A stretch of DNA of 64,000 nucleotides, taken from positions 54,477,786-54,541,785 of the forward strand of contig OY747702.1 of assembly GCA_963556495.2 (NCBI GenBank), read 5' to 3'. Positions 53,641-64,000 of the stretch are shown piece by piece; position 1 is the first letter of the stretch, and each line of letters begins with the position of its first letter. Source of the stretch: Valencia hispanica. Lineage: Eukaryota; Chordata; Actinopteri; Cyprinodontiformes; Valenciidae. A program made the position numbers and the translations under genes. The notes under the pieces were generated by a model. The model ran no database searches. It was not told the DNA's origin and was given only the letters and a program-made list of their open reading frames with translations.

Positions 53641-54297
53641 TGACCTTATTACATCTCTGACATTTTATTTCACTAGTTATTGTGGGATTTAGCAAATATA
53701 AGTAGTTTTTGTAATTCTAACTGACCTTAAAACAAGAGAAGTTTGGTCTGTGTTAACTTCAGGCAGTGAGGGGAAAAAAAGCTATGCTGTCTATTTATTT
53801 GGTGTATGTAAAGTTCTGGTTGCATTTGATCAAATTCCATCGAATAGGACATCCTCAAGTTCAATAGGAACCCTGTCTGTTGGATGGAGTCTCTCTGCAG
53901 TAGATGCCCACTTTGTTCACAGATGATTGTGCCAAGGATGGTAAAGATCACAGACGGTTTTGGAAGCAATACTACTGTAATCCAATTTACCAATAAGCTT
54001 TCCACATTTTTTTGTACATATTTAATAATTCAAAGGGGAAGTTTGTGGGGAATATATTTCTGTTGTAGATGATTACAGCTATTTTATTAGACTAAACTAA
54101 TATTAAAATTAAAAAAAGAACTTGCAAATTTATGCTTGACCTCCGTTGAACAGTTGTTCTTAGAAAGATTGTGTTACCATTACAGCAATACAACTCTTTC
54201 TGACCACCTTTTTTATTTTTTTACATGTTTGAAAATTGTCTTTGGTGATGAGCTTTAATTCTTTGAGGCTGGAAGGCCTCCTTGTCATCACCCTAAT
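53641..54297. other. No gene seen; possible Tc1 end near 53795
   Basis: Around 53793-53815 'ggtgtatgtaaagttctgg' resembles the end of a Tc1-like element, but no partner end was found. The rest is AT-rich without a domain. Confidence 0.35.
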
Positions 54298-54585
54298 GAG
54301 AAGTCTATGCTCCTCTAATCTGGAACAAACTTCCAGACAACTGCATAGCTGCTGAAACACTGAGTTCTTTTAAATCACAACTAAAAACTTATCTGTTTGG
54401 AGCTGCCCTTGAGTAATGTTTTCATGTCTCATATGTATTGTGTGTGCTTCTTGTTTTATTGCTGTTTTTAGTTTTTATGCTTTGTCTGTGTTTTACTGCT
54501 ATTTTTATTTTACCCCTTTATCATGTAAAGCACCTTGAATAACCTTGTTGTTGAAAGTGTGCTATACAAATAAAATTGCCTTGGC
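54298..54585 (+). mobile_element. L2-A LINE, extreme 3' fragment
   Basis: The last ~40 codons of the RT protein (NLEQTSRQL region, AAETLSSFKSQLKTYLFGA), then the L2-A 3' untranslated region ending 'gctatacaaataaaattgcc'. It is 5'-truncated, as is usual for LINE insertions. Confidence 0.8.
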
Positions 54586-55931
54586 TAATCTTTTACTCCC
54601 TTCACAGATTCTGTTGGAGATTTCTTTATAATTAGGGACTCTCTGTGTGCCGCTCCAAAACAGTAGTATTTCTTCTAGTTAGAAGAAACGTTTTGGGAAA
54701 TAAGATTACTTGAAACCTATATCTGCCTGGGGTGGGAAGAATTTATTGTTTAACTGTGTAATACCCATTTGCAATTTTTTTTAAACGATAATTCGTATTC
54801 CATTTGTAGTCGGAACTTGGAAATTCTGACTTCAGAGTTGTAAAAATCAACTGGAAAAATCTCGGACTTTCTGATTTAGAGGGGGGGGTTCCCAGGCCGC
54901 CAACTTCCAGTTTCAATATGGCTGCTCCTCGCATCAACAATAGTTGCTGTGGTGGATGTTTATTTTACAACAGAACACTAGCAAGAGTGCGTCTAAAATA
55001 AATTTTACATATAGAGCCTGCAGCTCTAAACTTGACAAAATATAAGGGGTGTTTGCATGTGGAAAGTACAGCTTGTAATGATGTGTGTAAGAGATATTAC
55101 CAACAATGGCAAACTGGACCTCACCATACTGGAATCCAGACTTCTCCAACTACATTAACTGGAACACGGTTTGCTCAGTTGGGACGTCAAACCCAGCTCC
55201 AAGTATCAACTTCGAGGTAAATGGAACGGACCATTAGCCTAACTTGGGAGCTTTATGTACATTCTCCATGTCTCCTTCTCTATTAGTTTTTTCCATGACA
55301 AAGTTACAGCGCTGCTGGCAGGCCTGGAATAGTTATGATTGCATTTTAGCTCCTTTTCATTGTCTAAATGTGGATTTCTTTATTTCTATTACAGATTTTG
55401 TGTGGTTTGTAAAACAACATATACATGGACAATGAGCATTTTAGGAACAACAGTTTTCAGCCAAGTCTTGTCTAATTTTGTTGGTTTTTGAAACAAAAAA
55501 GCTAAAATAGGAGGCCTTCTTTTTGAATTGCAGAGATTTAGATGACTCAGGTCCGCCATGAATGGAAGCTTTTGGAACTGAGTGGGATAGCTTTCATTGT
55601 TTGTCACGCACTGTGTCATACACATAACTCTGTGCCCACTGGGTCCAACATTCCTAAAACCTCCTAGTCCTCGTCCCATTCAGACACCAGTGTACACACA
55701 CACTGGCTTCCCCCATTAACAATGTGTGCAGCCACCAGACTCTGGACAGTGATACAAATGTGCCTCAGCTGATCAACGCTTGTCTGAACTACCCTGCATG
55801 ATGACAGAAGTATAGATAGTTTTTTTTAATATATTAATGTAGAATGTTGGGATTAGGTGTTTTTTTGGTAGTTTTTTTTGTAGTTTTTCTTTTTTAGAAC
55901 CTAATGATATAAGGCTAATCAGACCCCAAAC
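54586..55931. other. No gene seen
   Basis: AT-rich, with short frames only (largest 96 codons, minus, 55389-55679, no domain). Confidence 0.4.
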
Positions 55932-56716
55932 TCTAGGTGCAGTAATGGACTCAGACCTGAACCTCCAGGGTCACATAACAGCAATAACAAGGTCAGCCTT
56001 CTATCGCCTGAAGAACATTTCTAGGATTAAAGGAATAATGTTGCAACAAGGTGTAGTGAAACTCATCCATGCATTTATCTTTAGTCGGATTGATTACTGA
56101 AACCGTGTCCTCAGAGGTCTGTCTAAAAAGTCAAACAGCTGGAGCTGATCCAGAACGCTGCTGCTACCGTCCTCATTAGAACCAGGAAAGTAGAGCACAT
56201 CACCCCAATTCTAAAGTCCTAACAATGGCTCCCTGTAGCTCGGAGAATATACTTCCATTTAGTTTGACTAGTTTATAAATCATTGAATGGCTTAGCACTA
56301 AAGTATGTTAAAGATCTGTTGTTGTTATACCAACCCACCAGACCACTCGGGTCCTCTAATTCCAGTCTACTCAACATCCCTAGAATCAGTACCAAACATG
56401 GAGAAGCAGCTTTCAGTTTCTATGCTCCTACCTGGAGCAAACTTCAAGACTGCAAACTTCAAAGCTGCTGAAACATGGAGTTCCTTTAAATCAAAGTTTA
56501 AAATGCATCTGTTTAGAACTGCCTTTTATTAATTGATTAATAACAACTGGAATGTCATAACAGTAGTATGTTTTAATGTTCTTTCATGTCTTAAATGTTT
56601 TTCTGTTTGTATTGTTTATTTCAGTTTATGTTGCTTTTTTCCCCCTAATCAAACAAAGCACCTTAAATTGTCTTATTGCTGAAAGTATGCTATACAAATA
56701 AACTTGCCTTGCCTTT
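55932..56716 (+). mobile_element. L2-A LINE, 5'-truncated copy
   Basis: Starts at the [15 protein letters not shown] position and runs through [20 protein letters not shown], the frame 56283-56471 ([24 protein letters not shown], with [10 protein letters not shown]) and the 3' untranslated region to the CTTGCC tail at ~56716. It contains stops and frameshifts (for example IDY* near 56098). Confidence 0.8.
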
Positions 56717-56830
56717 ATAACTGTCTATTTTATTAGTTCAAACACAAAATATACCTTAATATACATTGGAAACCTTTTTGACACTACCACATGAGCTAAC
56801 ATACACAGCATTCCTTATTTCCTCTCTGAA

Positions 56831-57362
56831 AGAGCAACTCGCCCCCAAATCAACTTTTCTTGTGCTGATACACTGTATTAATGAATTTCTAATAGTGTTG
56901 TCTCCATGTCTGGTCATTATCTTGGTATTTTAGTGCATCTTTGTAAAAATATAAATTTTCTGCCTAAAACAGTCAGTGTGACGCCATATTCATGTTAAAG
57001 CGCTACACTGCAATTTTAATATGAATCGAGCATTGCTGTTAGCTCTGCTGTGAGGGCTGACTGGCTGATGTCAGCTACCCTGCCGTTGTGGGGTATAAAA
57101 GAAGCCGAGTCTGCCCACTTCTCTTCTACAGAACCTCCCAAAAGATCGGTCTGAGGCAAAAGATCTCACGTTGCTCTTCATCTTTCTTACTTTCTGTGTC
57201 TGTGCCACTGCAGCAGGGCTGCTGTCGAGATTTCCAATTGCCAAACAAACAATGCCCAGCCCTCTCCCCACGTGCGTTCGCAGGATAATGCCTCTTTTTG
57301 GCGCATTTTTCAAACAGGAAATGTGGGTGGATTAAGTCTTTGGTAGGGGGGTGAGTTGCTCT
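56831..57362. mobile_element. TTAA-type MITE, 532 bp
   Basis: The termini AGAGCAACTCGCCCCC (56831-56846) and (complemented) AGAGCAACTCACCCCC (57347-57362) match at 15 of 16. TTAA follows at 57363-57366 and TGAA, one change away, precedes at 56827-56830. The interior has no transposase but includes a TATAAAAG motif at 57094-57101. The end pattern AG-G-AACT---CCC resembles that of the Kolobok-like element at 26773. Confidence 0.8.
57094..57101 (+). promoter_or_regulatory. TATA box inside the TTAA MITE
   Basis: TATAAAAG, a canonical TATA box, in a GC-richer context (TGCCGTTGTGGGG upstream). No downstream coding frame of note. It may be a relic of the promoter of the parent autonomous element. 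Confidence 0.35.
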
Positions 57363-57366
57363 TTAA

Positions 57367-59164
57367 GGGTACAGCCAATGAGGGACAAGGAAAATGAATG
57401 GCGCTCCTGGATTTGCTGCTTTGCAAACGCCAACCAATAGCAGGTTAAGTAGGTGGTAGAAGTGGATCTTTAAGGTTGCCTTTTTTATTTATGAAACTGT
57501 TCAGTAATATTGCTCTGATAACATAATTTTTCCTCAACTTTAAAACTGCTTTGTTGTATATTGAATTGAAATTTGCTACTTGAAAGGTTTTTCTGCACTA
57601 AGGTATGCGTAAGCGAAGAATATAAAAGCTTCTTTTTAAAAGGCGGAAGTATGACTTGTACAGTAGGAGTCCTGTTCTCTGTATCTGCAGAAGGTCAGGC
57701 TCTGTGTAGCAGCAGCAGCGGCAGGCAGAGGTCTCCTCGGACTCCTTCAGAGCTGGTCCACTGCCAGCCCTGCAATTAAGGAAGCCTGTTTGTTGAATGC
57801 TGGCAGCAGTTTGACTTTGGCAGGGCATTTAACATTTCACATTGATGGACTAAATGCTGTCTAAAGTTGTCTTTCATTCTTTCTGTGGCTTTGCCTTGAT
57901 ATAATCACGACAAGCTAGTTTTTAAAAGTCTCTGTCAGTCGTTTTTTCCAATAAATTTGCTGTGATCTGTAGTATCAATGAATGCCTTGAGTCTTTTTCT
58001 TTGGAATAAGATGCTCTAGCGGTCCTGTTTCAGGAGGTTGAAGTTTGTCAGAGGCCAGACAGTTGCATATCATGAATAATGAGTCGTTTTCCTCTACCCA
58101 CTTCTCTGACTAGCTAACAACAATGCTGCCTTCGAACAAACTACTAACTTAACTTGACTTCGTTTGGTGGTGTTCAAAGACAAATTCCATCTGTTTCTTT
58201 CTCAGCTCTTCTATTATGGGTTAAAAAAATGCAAGGTTGATGTGTTATCTTCACAAAAGACGCAAGCCCAAACGTGTTCCATGATGTAGAGTTGCTAATG
58301 GTTAGCTTCTATTAGCAGAGAAGCGCTCTGCTCTCTCCTGGTCACAAATTCAATACAGCCTTCCTGTGGATGGTTGCAAGCCAAGGTGGGCAAGACCATG
58401 AATACTCGTTTTCTCTGTGACATAGAATAGTCTTGCCTTTTCTGACTCGCTCATTTTACCGCCTTTTTCCCTTCTGTGGCAAATGCACGCAATGGTGGTT
58501 GGGTAAAAGTTTCACATGCAGCATGCATATGCAACACAGAGTGACTGATCGTATTTCAAAAATAACAAATATTACACGAGACCTTTGAATTTGTATTAAA
58601 GAAAATGCTGGACCAAAAAGCAACGCTCATGGTTCACTGGTCTGTCTACGTTTGGACCCTTACCTATGGCCATGAGAACTCATGTATCACGACCGAAAGA
58701 ACTACATCCCGAATACAAGCGGCCAAAAACATAAGCATTTTAGCTAATTTGACAATACAGCTAGCATATTATTTTCCCAAAAAACTAAACTTAACCCACT
58801 GAATGAAGTAAGTTTGTGTTTGTCAACATCCTAATGATAGCATCTGAGCTAAAATTATCCTTTAAGCTAATTTTTATGAAAAAGCTAAACATTATACAAA
58901 AAACTCAACTTTACTGAATGATGTAGGTTATTGTTAGTCAACATGCTAGAAATAGCCCAGATGCTAACATCAGAAATTCAGTTGACTTTAGGATTTTAGC
59001 TCATTTTGAGCTATATTGAACATTCTAATTTGATTAGATTAATATTAGCGAGGATGATGCTGCTAAATTTAGCATTTTTGCTAGTATTAGAATTCTATTC
59101 AATTTTAGCTTATACACTGCTGCTAGCTTACTACAAAGATAAAATGAATGCCTCCTAATGCTTC
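57367..59164. other. Intronic sequence without recognised features
   Basis: AT-rich, with many short direct repeats of 'agctaa' and 'gctaac' type around 58730-59120 and no domain. Confidence 0.4.
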
Positions 59165-59340
59165 CATCCTAAAGTGGCTGGACTCATCCTTAGAGATGGG
59201 ATGTGACCCTTCATTTTCTGGGGGAAGCTCAAAGTAGAGCCTCTGCTTCTCCGCATTGAAGGGAGTCGGATGAGATGGTTCAGGCATCTAAACAGGATGC
59301 CCCCTGATGGTGCCTTCCTTTGGAGGGATTCCTACTCATC
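59165..59340 (+). mobile_element. LINE RT C-terminal scrap, same type as 40885-41075
   Basis: Contains 'agtggctggactcatcctt' and a degraded RVG*DGSGI*TGCPLMVPSFG-like reading. It aligns by eye with the fish LINE end that encodes RWFGHL-RMPPGRLP. No frame is open. Confidence 0.45.
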
Positions 59341-61067
59341 CACTTATGGAGAAGGGAATAAACGTTAATCCTTACTAATCTAGCCAGTAGCACCTCCCTA
59401 TGTGACAGCTTTTCTTGGTGACCTAAAATTAAAAGAAGACTGACTCATCTTGTTTGGGTTTTACACTCGAAACTTGGCCTTTGACACACCGTCCCTAATG
59501 GAGACACAGAGTACATCAAAGATTTAGCACGCCATCATGTCCATTTCTTAATCAGAATAGTGAAGGATGAAATAATTTATGTATGTGATGGAATAAAACA
59601 ATGAAACTGGGAGATTTCCAAACACGTTCATACCGGGAATAAAATCTTGAATAGAAGTGAAGCACGAGAAAAGTTAAGAATGCACTAAATTGAAGAAGAA
59701 AACAGTGACTCGTGGAGAAATAGTCTTTTCTGATCAATTTAGTATTTCTTTAGTAATTTAGAAAACTGTCTGTTGGCAGAAATGTTGAACTGAAACCGAC
59801 CTATATGTCTGAGTTGGTGGCAGCGGGGAAGCTTTTAAAAGTAAAAGGTATAATAGGCCAGTACCTAAAGTACTATCAACTTCCCTGTAGTTTATATCTT
59901 TATTATTTAATTTTACTTTATAATGTATCATATTTACATATTTCCTTTCCAGTCTTACTCTTTGGAAAGTCACTTTTTTTCCAGTTAACCGACAAAACTT
60001 ACATAAAATAGTTGCCCTTAATTAGATTTGTTTCCCAAGTATGTTTTGACCAATCCAGTTGTCCAGTCTTAAATATACTTGTATGTATAATTAAAATAAT
60101 AAACAGTTGTTATCCTAATAAAATATCATAAATGTTTTAGGATTAAAAGGGAATTACCGCAGTGCTTTGTTTTCTTATTGGGAACTAACCACTGAGACTG
60201 ACAAACATCTGTGTTTTCCAGGTTGTGGAAACTGACAACAAACAGGAATTCTATTTTAGTCAGGGTGGGGGGGAACAACAACCTTGAATCAATAATTTAG
60301 GAAACGTTTTGTTGCCTCATTTTTTGAGTTAGTCCTTATTGGCTGCATGTATCTTCAGAAAAGCTTGCAAAGAGATAAAAACTCAACACAACACAGAACT
60401 TTTAATGCATGTAAACATTTGTTCGTCAGAAATATAATTTGAACCCAGGGGTAACATTCCAGAGTTTAGCATTCCTAAAACACATTTAACTGCCTGTTAA
60501 ATTCATTGTGTTGATGAAACCAATTTGTACTCTTCATGATGATGATCACTATTGGCCAGAATTGCCTCAAACATCCAAATAAGATCAAAATCAGTTGTAA
60601 TAAGATGATTAAAGCCCTTTTTTGATCTTGCTGTTGACAGGGAATGTCAGGGAAGCTCCACATTATACCTGTTAAGGACAAATCTTTGTGAGGAAATGAA
60701 GGCAGAGCATGTCAGAACATGCACACCGGGAACAAAAGAATTTTATCATGCTGACATACTAGAGGGGGTTTATTTTGTTTTGGCTTGTGTACTTGTCTGG
60801 CTCTGAAAATGACAGGATGGAAAGGAATTTCGTTTCCATCATTCCTGTTTTTAATAAATATCCAGGGTCTGTTGCCAGGATACTGTTCTGAGCATTGTGC
60901 CATTAATGAAAAAAAACTCTTGATCCAACTCTTAAGACCGAGGAAGAAATTAAAGGTTGTCACATTTTTGCTACTATAACTGTAATCTGAGCCTGGATCT
61001 TAACCAGGTTCTTTGTTTAGCTTCAAATTCTAAAGAAATGGGAACAATTTATTTTTAAATTGCATAT
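59341..61067. other. Intronic sequence without recognised features
   Basis: AT-rich; frames up to 83 codons lack domains. Confidence 0.4.
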
Positions 61068-61865
61068 TGGGCCTGATTTATCAATATTGTTAATAAAGAC
61101 CGCAAGATTGCGTGTGCCGCAAAAAATTGCGCGAGAGGCACGTTCCTGATTTGCAGGTGATCTAAGATTGTGTGCGCAAATCATAACGGGTACAAAGAGC
61201 AGTATTTAAATGAGGACTTTGCGTCCGGTGCTGTGTATGCCAGCCTTTCTGCCCCATGCACTGCGTCACAGGCAGAGAGACGAGGAATAGGTGCAATGGA
61301 TTCATGATGCGTCTTTGGCAAAAAAAAGGGGGGGAAAAAACAATAGGCCTGTCAAGTATATATGGCTGTTAGTTAATTACTATTGGGCTAGAATGTCTGT
61401 GAATGTTCTTTTTTGTTTGTCATTAATAAACTTAATGTGTGCGGTGTACATGCGTCGCTCTCTGTTCCATGAAGGCGCTGTATTCCAGAGACAACAGGTT
61501 CAGATGCGTTGACCACGCAGTGAGTTGTAATGTGTCTTTGGGGGGGAAAAAAGGGGAAAAAATCGACATAACTGTCAAGTTTAAGGCCATTATAGTGCTA
61601 ATTACAATTAGGTTAGGATGTCACACTGCTCGAGAAACGCCTTCTAATTTAATATCCTCTCAATATTTGCGCCTTCTGACAAACGCTCATATTAAATATC
61701 TATTAAGGGCATAAGCACTAAAGTGATTGCGCTTATCTTGCTGCGTGTTTAACTGGCGCAGTCCTCTCTGCGCCTGCTTAGTAAATCACCTGCTGCATAA
61801 TTTTGTGCCAGCTGTGAGGTTTGCGCATGTTTTGACAAGCGCAAACCTTTGACAAATCAGGGCCA
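61068..61865. mobile_element. Non-autonomous DNA transposon with GGGCCTGATTT ends
   Basis: The left end TGGGCCTGATTTATCAA and right end (complemented) TGGCCCTGATTTGTCAA agree at 15 of 17. Subterminal sequences are rich in 'ttgcgc' and 'gcgcaaa' motifs on both sides. No transposase. Target duplication not evident, so the superfamily (Harbinger-like is my guess) is open. Confidence 0.6.
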
Positions 61866-62083
61866 TAGACTTAGACATGTTCTTCACCTGATTAGAGATA
61901 AGACTGCAACCTGAGAAAGTCAATAACTCTGCATAAATACATTGCAGAGAGACAAAACCAAGGCATGTCGCTACGCTCCTTTGCTGCAGAGATTGGACCT
62001 ACTAAGACGGTCATTGTAAAGTCCTTAAAAGATCCTGAAGTGATTCGGGCAGAAAAGTCAAGTGACCCTGAAAACATTCACAT

Positions 62084-62674
62084 AAGGGCTGGGCGATATG
62101 GCCTCAAATCTATATTGCGATATAATCTAAAGCATGTGCGGTTACGACATCTATTGCAATATATTCTTTTCTTTAAATGTGTCAAAATGACAGTTTATGA
62201 AAATTCTCACTTTCCAGATACATTGCGGCATGACAACTTCCCAAAAAAAGTTTAGAATGCCATTTCAAGAACATGTATTGTGTAAAACGCTTTTAAAAAA
62301 TATTCAAATCTTTTTTCCCAAAAAATTCAACGCAAAAATTCTAACGACATAAAGATGAAGATATTTCAAATGAATCAAAAATTAAATGTTATCAAAGAAT
62401 CAAATTTCAAAACTGTCCGCTTTACTGGTTAGTTATTTATAAATGTAATATCGCACAAAAATAAACCTGCACTTATTTGAATTAAAAAGGCTTGCAAGTT
62501 CAACAGGTTCAACACATTTTAAACTATATGTAGTGTAAAGATGACACTGAACATCAGTATTTATCCTTCTTGATGTCATCATCAAAATGTGCAATCGCGG
62601 TATGCCGGTATAGTCAAAATCTCTACTTTTGGCTAAATTTATATCATTTCTACCTTTTATATCACCCACCACTA
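62084..62674. mobile_element. hAT-type element related to 23597-24384
   Basis: Starts AAGGGCTGGGCGATATGGCC; the right end 'atatcacccaccacta' is a decayed inverted copy. The flanking 8-mers ATTCACAT (62076-62083) and ATTCATAT (62675-62682) match at 7 of 8. The left terminus is the same as that of the BED-finger hAT. No coding frame survives. Confidence 0.7.
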
Positions 62675-62682
62675 ATTCATAT

Positions 62683-63324
62683 GCACTTCACAAATCCAAC
62701 AGAAGTCCATGAAGACCCAGGTTGATCCTGAGCCCAAAGAAGACTCTTACTGATGCAGCCTGTAGCCAGTTACATTAAGACCATGTCTGCAAGAGAAGGG
62801 CTTAAAGAACACAAAGCTCTGGGAAGCTACATCTACTCCCGAGGCACCAGAGAGGGTTTATTGAAAGGTGGAAGAAAATGTTATTCCTTGACAGGAAAAT
62901 TAATTATTTGCACTATCATGATGGCCTCTGACTTTAGAAGCAAGATGAGGAGATCCCACTGGAGATGTTTCTAAGCAGCACAGAGTTTCCAACATGATCG
63001 GATACCTTTTTCATTCAATGGAACAATGGACCCTTAGGTTATGCATTGCTCTTTGTGTAGAGATGTTGTGGCAGTTTACCCTTTTGACTGTACTTGTATG
63101 TGCAGTTATCACTTGGACTTTCAACAAAACATCTGTCTGAAAAGACCTCTTCCTGGAGAATAACATCCCACTTTTGGACCATTCTGCATTTTCTCCTGAT
63201 TTAGAACACACTGAAATTGTTTATAGATGGATGACTTGGGAGGTTTTAAAAAAATGAGTGCTTTGTCTAAGTAATCCATTGCTTACAGACAATTAGAGCA
63301 ATTGTCACTGATGACAATCTGGAA
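62683..63324. other. No gene seen
   Basis: Part of it (62700-63230) resembles a decayed Tc1-like region ('ccacttttggaccattctgc'), but no motif is firm enough to call. Confidence 0.35.
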
Positions 63325-63326
63325 AC

Positions 63327-63640
63327 TAGGGATGTACTCATATTTTTCAGTACAACCCTGATGGTTCAGTACGCACATGTATGAACCATAACTTCTGTTG
63401 TGTACGTGAACCAAGGTTATAATAGTTTTGGATTTTTCATTTTAGTTTAGTTTTTATTTCTTTTTTACCTTTTCCCCTCCAATTCAGTTAGTTTTATTTA
63501 GTTTCTAGTGTGGGTTGGCTAGTTTTTATATTTTCAGAAATGCTTAGTTTTAGTTTTTATTAGTTTTAGTATTAGTTTTAGTTTTTCCATACTTTGGGTT
63601 ATTTGTCAAGTACAGGATTCAAAAATGTTAGAATGACTAT
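63327..63640. repeat. hAT-like end plus TTTTAG low-complexity repeat
   Basis: 63327-63420 starts TAGGGATGTACTCATA with 'cagtacaaccctgatggttc', resembling a truncated hAT MITE end. 63420-63640 is an irregular 'agttttagtttttatt' repeat. Both kinds are common in fish genomes. Confidence 0.5.
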
Positions 63641-64000
63641 CGTATAATAAAATTCAACAAAAGATACGTTTTAAAAATGAGGTTGAATTAATAATGACTG
63701 ACTTTTTATTTTTGGGTGAACTATTCCTTTAATGAATGCATACAAAGTGCATATATTACGAAACGAAAGTCTGTGTGTGTCAGTGTGAGACACAATTTCT
63801 AACCATACATTTTGTTTTCAAAAATAACCAACAAAGATGTTCACTGAACGGCCAAACATGGTGTGAACGATCTGAATCATGGAAGTGGCTGAAACAACAC
63901 CACAAGGAAATGACTGCAGTTTATTCCACAATTAATTAAAAGAAACAAAAACTGTTTAAACATTTCAAAACCAGACAGATGATCCCCACATGTGACCCTG
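63641..64000. other. No gene seen
   Basis: AT-rich right edge of the window. The 67-codon frame at 63736-63939 has no domain. Confidence 0.4.

Overview
This window looks like teleost fish DNA, probably a percomorph such as a killifish or livebearer relative; the exact species cannot be read from it. It is AT-rich, has no bacterial-style gene layout, and is dominated by element families typical of bony fishes: L2/CR1- and Rex1-type LINEs, Tc1-like transposons with IR/DR ends, many hAT and TTAA-type non-autonomous elements, a tRNA-derived SINE and one LTR.

The only convincing host coding sequence is one first coding exon on the + strand (15538-15645), inside a locally CpG-rich stretch. It encodes 36 residues ending in AFLEAQKWIE and stops at a consensus splice donor, which fits the start of LIMCH1 (LIM and calponin-homology domain protein). 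No following calponin-homology exon was found, so roughly 48 kb to the right edge would be first intron and the left ~15 kb upstream sequence.

Layout. 0-10.1 kb: an LTR with primer-binding site, LINE scraps, and a near full-length L2-type LINE (L2-A, + strand, 4191-8900) that landed inside an older minus-strand copy of its own family. 10-15 kb: a perfect CTCF-consensus site, a second L2 family (L2-B), and a Tc1 remnant split by a hAT element. 15-15.7 kb: promoter-like region and exon 1. 16.7-25.6 kb: hAT and Tc1 elements, including a BED-finger hAT with exact target duplications. 26.8-30.7 kb: the most unusual object, a TTAA-bounded Kolobok-like transposon with two convergent broken genes, one with a P2X7-receptor intracellular ('ballast') domain and one THAP-domain transposase lacking its catalytic core. 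31.4-36.1 kb: a second near full-length L2-A copy, minus strand. 36.2-43.3 kb: nested TTAA and hAT elements, dinucleotide repeats, a CpG-dense quasi-repeat. 43.4-49.4 kb: two Rex1-type copies in inverted orientation with a SINE inserted in a LINE fragment between them. 49.4-64 kb: a near-perfect fold-back element, Tc1 and LINE fragments, and more TTAA, hAT and other terminal-inverted-repeat elements.

No element here appears competent as written: every multi-domain transposon gene is broken by frameshifts, stops or deletions, although the L2-A reverse transcriptase at 7169-8698 is an uninterrupted 509-residue frame. The nested order gives a relative history, and the opposite-facing LINE pairs are possible substrates for inversion around exon 1. 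Coordinates of repeat ends are by eye; those with matching target duplications are the firmest.
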